A DNA stretch of 7,726 nt from an uncultured Eggerthellaceae bacterium. GTDB taxonomy: Bacteria > Actinomycetota > Coriobacteriia > Coriobacteriales > Eggerthellaceae. Position numbers and translations under genes: made by a program. Location: assembly GCA_934623455.1 (NCBI GenBank), contig CAKTVK010000099.1, positions 1 to 7,726 of the forward strand. Direction: 5' to 3'. Shown in pieces: positions 7,141 to 7,726 of the stretch (the first letter of the stretch is position 1; each line of letters starts with the position of its first letter). Under the pieces are notes generated by a model. It saw only the letters and a list, made by a program, of their open reading frames with translations. It was not told the DNA's origin and searched no databases.

Positions 7141-7184
7141 ATAAACGCTCCACCGTGAGCCGAGTTAGCCGGTGGAGCGTTTAT
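7141..7184. terminator. Strong hairpin between tRNA-Ile and tRNA-Ala, terminator-like
   Basis: The segment 7141-7154 (ATAAACGCTCCACC) is exactly complementary to 7171-7184 (GGTGGAGCGTTTAT), and one further G-C pair closes the loop. On the + strand the GC-rich part is followed by TTTATTAT, so it resembles an intrinsic terminator with an imperfect T-tract. I find no convincing promoter between it and tRNA-Ala, so if it terminates it does so partially; otherwise it may guide tRNA processing. Its 5' arm repeats the 8 bases GCTCCACC found at the 3' end of tRNA-Ala. Confidence 0.5.
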
Positions 7185-7207
7185 TATAAAAAATGCGAGA
7201 GAGTCAT

Positions 7208-7283
7208 GGGGCATTAGCTCAGCTGGTAGAGCGTCGGCTTTGCAAGCCGAATGTCAGGGGTTCGAATCCCCTATGCTCCACCA
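7208..7283 (+). tRNA. alaT: tRNA-Ala(UGC), CCA encoded
   Basis: A 76-nt cloverleaf with encoded CCA. The acceptor GGGGCAT/ATGCTCC contains the G3-U70 wobble (G7210 with T7277), the identity element recognised by alanyl-tRNA synthetase. The D stem GCTC/GAGC, anticodon stem TCGGC/GCCGA and T stem AGGGG/CCCCT are all fully paired. The anticodon TGC at 7241-7243 reads GCN codons. It probably depends on read-through from the tRNA-Ile promoter. A good terminator starts 11 nt after its end, so these tRNAs appear to form a unit separate from the rRNA operon downstream. Confidence 0.98.
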
Positions 7284-7294
7284 TGAAAAATCGG

Positions 7295-7320
7295 GCAGGT
7301 TCAGAAACGAACCTGCTTTT
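7295..7320 (+). terminator. Intrinsic terminator after tRNA-Ala
   Basis: GCAGGTTC (7295-7302) pairs with GAACCTGC (7309-7316) around the 6-nt loop AGAAAC and is followed by TTTTCTATTT. Eight perfect pairs plus a T-rich tail make this the best intrinsic terminator in the window. It should end the ileT-alaT transcript and insulate it from the rRNA promoter. Confidence 0.85.
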
Positions 7321-7330
7321 CTATTTAATG

Positions 7331-7380
7331 GAAGCAGTTTTTGCTTCTGAGCGTTACTCGATGCGCATGTCGCGCATCGA
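7331..7380. repeat. Two further tandem stem-loops after the tRNA terminator
   Basis: GAAGCA (7331-7336) pairs with TGCTTC (7342-7347) around GTTTT. TCGATGCGC (7358-7366) pairs perfectly with GCGCATCGA (7372-7380) around ATGTC. Neither is followed directly by a T-run; TTTTT appears 10 nt after the second. They may be backup terminators or insulating structures between the tRNA unit and the rRNA promoter. Confidence 0.45.
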
Positions 7381-7553
7381 AAGGATGAAATTTTTACTCA
7401 CTAAGTATTAGTAAAGATTTTTCCCAACGGCGTTTCTTGTCGTTGCATCGCCGTCTGTCTTCTGGCAAAGAAAACAGACGGCGGTACACTGAGAAGTGAA
7501 TGATGATTATGTTTATGATCATCGCCGCCGTACCACCTTCCGCAACGGGTTGG
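7381..7553. other. Non-coding spacer upstream of the rRNA promoter, with hairpins
   Basis: No gene is supported. CGCCGTCTGT (7449-7458) pairs with ACAGACGGCG (7474-7483); after one mismatch the stem continues with TTCT/AGAA to a GGCAA loop. An alternative fold pairs ACGGCGG (7478-7484) with CCGCCGT (7525-7531), enclosing GATGAT (7502-7507) with ATCATC (7518-7523). The two folds exclude each other. No promoter of good quality is visible in this stretch. Confidence 0.45.
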
Positions 7554-7604
7554 AAAAATTCTTGAAAATTTTCCTTGACACGGCATGCGGGATGCTGGTA
7601 TAGT
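7554..7604 (+). promoter_or_regulatory. Strong rRNA operon promoter with UP-like AT tract
   Basis: Consensus -35 TTGACA (7575-7580), 18-bp spacer and -10 TATAGT (7599-7604) preceded by TGG, so it is also an extended -10. The AT-rich 7554-7572 (AAAAATTCTTGAAAATTTT) resembles an UP element. The predicted start is near 7611. It matches the tRNA promoter upstream over the AT block and -35. The leader-like sequence that follows shows it serves an rRNA operon, although the 16S gene itself lies outside the window. Confidence 0.87.
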
Positions 7605-7610
7605 TCTTTC

Positions 7611-7726
7611 TTGCGCCGCAACGGGGCGCAAGCGAGGGGAGAAGCCCCCTCGGCACCTTGAGAACCGGATACTGTGACGAACCGAGGGCATCTGAGAGAT
7701 GCGCCTCGGAAGACAGATTGATACAT
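7611..7726 (+). ncRNA. 5' leader of an rRNA operon (partial, precursor RNA before 16S)
   Basis: This is the transcribed leader, running off the right edge. Hairpin 1 is CTTGCGCC/GGCGCAAG (7610-7617 with 7625-7632). Hairpin 2 is CGAGGGG/CCCCTCG (7633-7639 with 7646-7652). Between 7656 and 7668 lies CCTTGAGAACCGG, resembling the actinobacterial boxA with TTGAGAAC that recruits Nus factors for rRNA antitermination. Hairpin 3 is CCGAGGGCATCT (7682-7693) with AGATGC-G-CCTCGG (7697-7709), 12 pairs with one bulged G, possibly part of the 16S processing stalk. No 16S sequence (AGAGTTTGATC) is reached, so the operon's identity is inferred from promoter strength, boxA-like motif and tRNA context. Confidence 0.7.
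7658..7665 (+). promoter_or_regulatory. boxA-like antitermination element in the rRNA leader
   Basis: TTGAGAAC resembles the core of actinobacterial rRNA boxA elements, such as the TTGAGAACT in mycobacterial leaders. It is the expected NusB-NusE binding signal and lies unpaired between the second and third leader hairpins. The assignment is by motif resemblance and position only. Confidence 0.45.

Noticed and set aside
7394..7726. Minus-strand frames across the rRNA leader
   Set aside because: They cover the promoter, hairpins and leader of the rRNA operon on the opposite strand; no domain and no ribosome site.

Overview
The window is a replication-origin-proximal housekeeping region, and every protein gene in it lies on the + strand. 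It carries the 3' end of dnaN, then recF, a DUF721/DciA-like gene, gyrB and gyrA. These are followed by tRNA-Ile(GAU), tRNA-Ala(UGC), and the promoter and 5' leader of what is almost certainly an rRNA operon whose 16S gene starts beyond the right edge. The order dnaN-recF-dciA-gyrB-gyrA-(spacer)-ileT-alaT is the classic actinobacterial origin arrangement. Roughly balanced base composition, a 656-residue GyrB without the Gram-negative insertion, GyrA with Ala at the E. coli Ser83 position and a long acidic tail, and no DUF3566 gene between gyrA and tRNA-Ile together suggest a moderate-GC actinobacterium. The class Coriobacteriia (Eggerthella relatives) is my best guess. That placement is inference and needs a 16S or gyrB comparison.

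Layout: 1-1941 is a tight replication/repair run (sliding clamp C-terminus, RecF, DciA-like helicase loader), with a 19-bp dnaN-recF gap and a 22-bp recF-dciA overlap. Positions 1942-2078 hold the gyrase promoter, an extended -10 (TGGTATAAT) embedded in an inverted repeat. Positions 2079-6737 hold gyrB and gyrA, 12 bp apart and clearly one operon that makes the A2B2 gyrase. A probable gyrA terminator (6793-6817) is followed directly by a perfect 15-bp stem-loop.

The right-hand 900 bp is stable-RNA territory. A consensus promoter (TTGACA, 17 bp, TAAAGT) drives tRNA-Ile and perhaps tRNA-Ala, with a strong hairpin between the two tRNAs and a good intrinsic terminator after tRNA-Ala. About 250 bp with several stem-loops lead to a second strong promoter (TTGACA, 18 bp, TGGTATAGT). 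That promoter shares a 20-of-21-base block with the tRNA promoter, covering the upstream AT tract and the -35. The rRNA leader contains two early hairpins, a boxA-like TTGAGAAC element and a third long hairpin before the window ends.

I see no mobile element, CRISPR array, toxin-antitoxin, defence or other accessory system. The points worth a second look are small: RNA/DNA structures in the spacers, a T-stem mismatch in tRNA-Ile, the duplicated promoter module, the natural quinolone-position residue in GyrA and its acidic ends.
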